Positions 62,019-64,000 of a DNA stretch of 64,000 bases are shown here, one piece after another. A program made the position numbers and the translations under genes. Position 1 is the stretch's first letter; every line of letters starts with the position of its first letter. The stretch spans positions 119,327-183,326 of the forward strand of contig NZ_CP046186.1 in NCBI RefSeq assembly GCF_012567955.1, written 5' to 3'. Source of the DNA: Enterobacteriaceae endosymbiont of Donacia bicoloricornis. GTDB taxonomy: Bacteria > Pseudomonadota > Gammaproteobacteria > Enterobacterales > Enterobacteriaceae. The notes under the pieces were generated by a model. That model saw only the letters and a list, made by a program, of their open reading frames with translations. It searched no databases and was not told the origin of the DNA.

Positions 62019-62091
62019 GCCCGAATAGCTCAGTTGGTAGAGCAGTGGACTGAAAATCCCCGTGTCGGTGGTTCAATTCCGCCTTCGGGCA
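62019..62091 (+). tRNA. tRNA-Phe (anticodon GAA)
   Basis: A 73-nt cloverleaf. The acceptor GCCCGAA pairs with TTCGGGC, discriminator A, D-stem GCTC/GAGC and T-arm GGTGG-TTCAATT-CCGCC (one wobble). The loop CTGAAAA has the GAA anticodon and keeps A36-A37-A38, the recognition triplet of MiaA. The anticodon stem GTGGA/TCCCC has a T28-C42 mismatch where E. coli has a G-C pair. CCA is not encoded. Confidence 0.96.
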
Positions 62092-62136
62092 TTTTTATTT
62101 TGTTATTAAAATGTTTTTCATACCTTTTTCATAAAT

Positions 62137-62171
62137 AAAAAATGCAGAAAAAAAAATTTTCTGCATTTTTT
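62137..62171. terminator. Perfect 15-bp hairpin, terminator for ompA and probably tRNA-Phe
   Basis: The left arm at 62137-62151, with core AATGCAGAAAA, pairs perfectly with 62157-62171 around a five-base A loop. The ATGCAG/CTGCAT core is the GC-bearing part, flanked by A and T tracts on both sides, so it can work in both directions. It lies two bases after the ompA stop (minus strand) and 45 bases after tRNA-Phe (plus strand). Confidence 0.8.
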
Positions 62172-62173
62172 AT

Positions 62174-63475
62174 TTAAATTTTATATAAAAAATTACTTAT
62201 TGAATATAATTTTTTTTTTAATTGATATATTTTTAATAATTTATTTTTTAAAAGTAAATTATAGATAAAAAATTTATTTTTACAATTATGTAATCCATGT
62301 TTAAGACAATAATTATATTCATAATTACGATTATTATCGTCTATAAAATAATGATTTTTATAAAAGTTATTTCTTTTTTTAGTTTTTTTACAAACTTTTA
62401 AAATTTTTATTTCTACATAACGATCTATTACTAAACATCTTTTTAAAAGTTTACGATTTTTGATTTTTTGACAATTTTTATTAATTAATAAACTACTACC
62501 TAATCCTTTTTTAATAATTATTTTTTTAAATAAATTTTTATTCTTAGATTTTAAATGTTTAATAACTTGTTTAACTCTTTTTTCAGATAAAATATTATCA
62601 TTATCTTTTTCTAAATAATCAGAGTGACCTATAATTACAATTTGATTATCATTATTTTTAGATAAATTTTTATTTTTAATATTAATATCTAATATTTTAT
62701 TTAATTTTTTTTTATTTTGTTTCCCTAAAACAGATTTATTAGAATTAAAATAAACTTTTGTTTTAGATAAAACATGACCATTTCCATAATTATTATAGTG
62801 ATTATTTTTTACTTTTTTAATAAAAGATTTTATTGAAGGAACGTGGTATTTATCAGTAAATTTATATACTAAATTAAGAGTCAACATAGAATTGTTAGTT
62901 CTTTGACCTAAATCATCATCATATTTATTTCCTATATTACTTGAAAATTGATATTCTATTCTAGATGAAAGATTATTATTTATAATATATTCTCCTCCTA
63001 AAACAATTACTGGAGAAATACTATAATATTTATTATTTATATTTCTATTACCATTATTCTTATCAGATTGTTGATTAATTGATTGAGTAAATAAACCACC
63101 TAAACGACTATATAAATATACATTTTTAAATATAGGATATCTAAAATTAGATGTTAATTGGACACCTTTAGATTCAAAAAAATTTGTAGTTCCTTTATCT
63201 TCTATATTTTTTTTAACAATTCCTAGCCAATCAAAACCCATTTCAAAACCAAAAAAATTATTCGATTGATAACCAACAAATAATCCATTACCTATTTTAT
63301 TAAATACGGTATATTTTTTATTATCAATATCTTTTCCTAATAATTTAATATTATCATATTGTGATAATCCAAATTTAGAACCAAAATACCAATATTCTTT
63401 AAAATTAGATCCAGCATTAGCAATATTATAAATATTCATTATAATCATTATAAAAATAATAGTTATTTTTTTCAT
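62174..63475 (-). CDS. ompA: OmpA-like outer-membrane protein with C-terminal extension
   Basis: Eight-strand beta-barrel porin-like anchor with a peptidoglycan-binding domain. It has 433 residues against 346 in E. coli. A Sec signal peptide covers residues 1-22 (cleavage after NIANA). The barrel follows (GSNFKEYWYFGSKFGLSQY onward, with alternating hydrophobic strands), then a Lys/Asn linker. An OmpA domain contains the diaminopimelate-contact motif GHSDYL..LSEKRVKQV and a Cys pair (NCQKIKNRKLLKRCLV) matching the E. coli disulfide. Beyond VEIKIL about 74 residues (360-433) rich in Lys, Asn, Tyr and Cys have no counterpart in E. coli OmpA. It implies that both outer membrane and DAP-type peptidoglycan persist. 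Confidence 0.9.
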   Translation of the reverse strand: MKKITIIFIMIIMNIYNIANAGSNFKEYWYFGSKFGLSQYDNIKLLGKDIDNKKYTVFNKIGNGLFVGYQSNNFFGFEMGFDWLGIVKKNIEDKGTTNFFESKGVQLTSNFRYPIFKNVYLYSRLGGLFTQSINQQSDKNNGNRNINNKYYSISPVIVLGGEYIINNNLSSRIEYQFSSNIGNKYDDDLGQRTNNSMLTLNLVYKFTDKYHVPSIKSFIKKVKNNHYNNYGNGHVLSKTKVYFNSNKSVLGKQNKKKLNKILDINIKNKNLSKNNDNQIVIIGHSDYLEKDNDNILSEKRVKQVIKHLKSKNKNLFKKIIIKKGLGSSLLINKNCQKIKNRKLLKRCLVIDRYVEIKILKVCKKTKKRNNFYKNHYFIDDNNRNYEYNYCLKHGLHNCKNKFFIYNLLLKNKLLKIYQLKKKLYSISNFLYKI

Positions 63476-63540
63476 TTTGATATAAACCCTTTATTATTAT
63501 TAATAATATTTAATATTTACATTTTTAAAATATTTTTCAA

Positions 63541-64000
63541 TTATTTAAAAATCTTAATAATCGAAAAAATACTTTTTTTATCTCTCTTTAATCTAATTAA
63601 AGAATTTTTAAAAATATTATTTTGCAATATAACTTGCATCCAAATTAAATTTGATTTAATTAATAATGATTTTAAGATAACACTACCTCTTATTATTTGC
63701 CATTTTTGATTTTTATTTTCTTTTATTTCTAATAAATCATTAAATAATGGAAAAATGTTTGTTTTACCTTCTAATAAGAATAATTGTTTCTTTTTCTTAT
63801 TTTTAAATTTTAAAGCACTAATTAATTCTTGGCCTAAATAACAACCTTTATTAACATCAATTGCATCAAATTTCTCCATATTACTTTGTTGTGGAAAAAA
63901 CAAATTACAATTTTCTTTATTATCAATGATAGGATAACCTATCTTCATATAAAATTTATTCCAAAAATTATTATTTTTTATAAAAATTATCTTTTTTATA
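63541..64000 (-). CDS. ygfZ: tRNA-modifying protein YgfZ, partial (runs past the window end)
   Basis: Folate-dependent protein of the GcvT/COG0354 family that supports iron-sulfur cluster proteins, such as MiaB, in E. coli. The C-terminal part is visible, with the family signature KGCYLGQE. The Met codon at 63948 is internal: the frame stays open to base 64000, and the residues before and after it (GYPIID...FFPQQSN) align with an internal E. coli stretch (AGIPTID...FIPQATN). I therefore mark the gene as open at its 5' end. About 153 residues are seen of roughly 320. It lies upstream of ompA with a 65-base gap. Confidence 0.9.
   Translation of the reverse strand, partial: IKKIIFIKNNNFWNKFYMKIGYPIIDNKENCNLFFPQQSNMEKFDAIDVNKGCYLGQELISALKFKNKKKKQLFLLEGKTNIFPLFNDLLEIKENKNQKWQIIRGSVILKSLLIKSNLIWMQVILQNNIFKNSLIRLKRDKKSIFSIIKIFK

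Overview
The window looks like chromosomal DNA of a genome-reduced, very AT-rich endosymbiont descended from Enterobacterales, most likely an insect symbiont. The grounds are: extreme A+T even inside genes (Lys/Asn/Ile-rich proteins, A and T homopolymers), near-continuous single-copy housekeeping genes, protein lengths very close to their E. coli counterparts, and many short blocks in E. coli gene order from which individual genes have been cleanly removed. I see no insertion sequence, prophage, CRISPR array, integrase or toxin gene. I cannot name the genus from sequence alone.

Layout. 1-5.4 kb: tRNA-Asp, then mscS-fbaA-pgk-tktA (E. coli order, epd missing). 5.6-12.8 kb: metK, gyrA, mutS, ybhL. 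13-26.2 kb: the dcw (division and cell wall) cluster with rsmH-murE-murF-mraY-murD-murG-murC-ddlB kept but every fts position and lpxC gone, then a DciA-like gene and secA. 26.2-29.7 kb: dnaJ-dnaK behind a recognisable heat-shock (sigma-32-type) promoter. 29.7-36.4 kb: pepA-valS-argI-potD. 36.4-38.7 kb: tRNA-Asn, prmB-aroC. 38.7-44.9 kb: a peroxiredoxin, rsmC, then surA-rsmA-apaG-apaH and djlA (lptD and pdxA missing). 45-49.6 kb: lepA-lepB-rnc-era-acpS (recO and pdxJ missing). 49.7-56 kb: prlC, rlmB, miaA, mutL, tRNA-Gly, orn. 56-64 kb: psd, the EF-P module (efp, epmA, epmB), groS-groL, tRNA-Phe, ompA and the 3' part of ygfZ, which runs off the window.

How it works together. The cell keeps central sugar metabolism (fbaA, pgk, tktA), the shikimate end-step aroC and ornithine carbamoyltransferase, consistent with amino-acid provisioning. 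It keeps the chaperones DnaK/DnaJ/DjlA/GroESL, Sec export (SecA, LepB), mismatch repair (MutS, MutL) and a broad set of RNA and ribosome modification enzymes. Lipid II precursor synthesis is kept at the dcw locus while the septal machinery encoded there is lost. lpxC and lptD are also absent from their usual places, so the envelope may contain peptidoglycan but little or no LPS. epd, pdxJ and pdxA are all missing from their usual slots, which suggests loss of de novo vitamin B6 synthesis.

The points most worth a second look are the selective fts deletion, the conserved heat-shock promoters, a non-canonical P-loop in MiaA, a DciA-like gene next to secA, a C-terminal extension on OmpA, and a complete EF-P beta-lysylation module beside a ValS that carries the PPP motif. 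I found no clearly novel multi-gene system.
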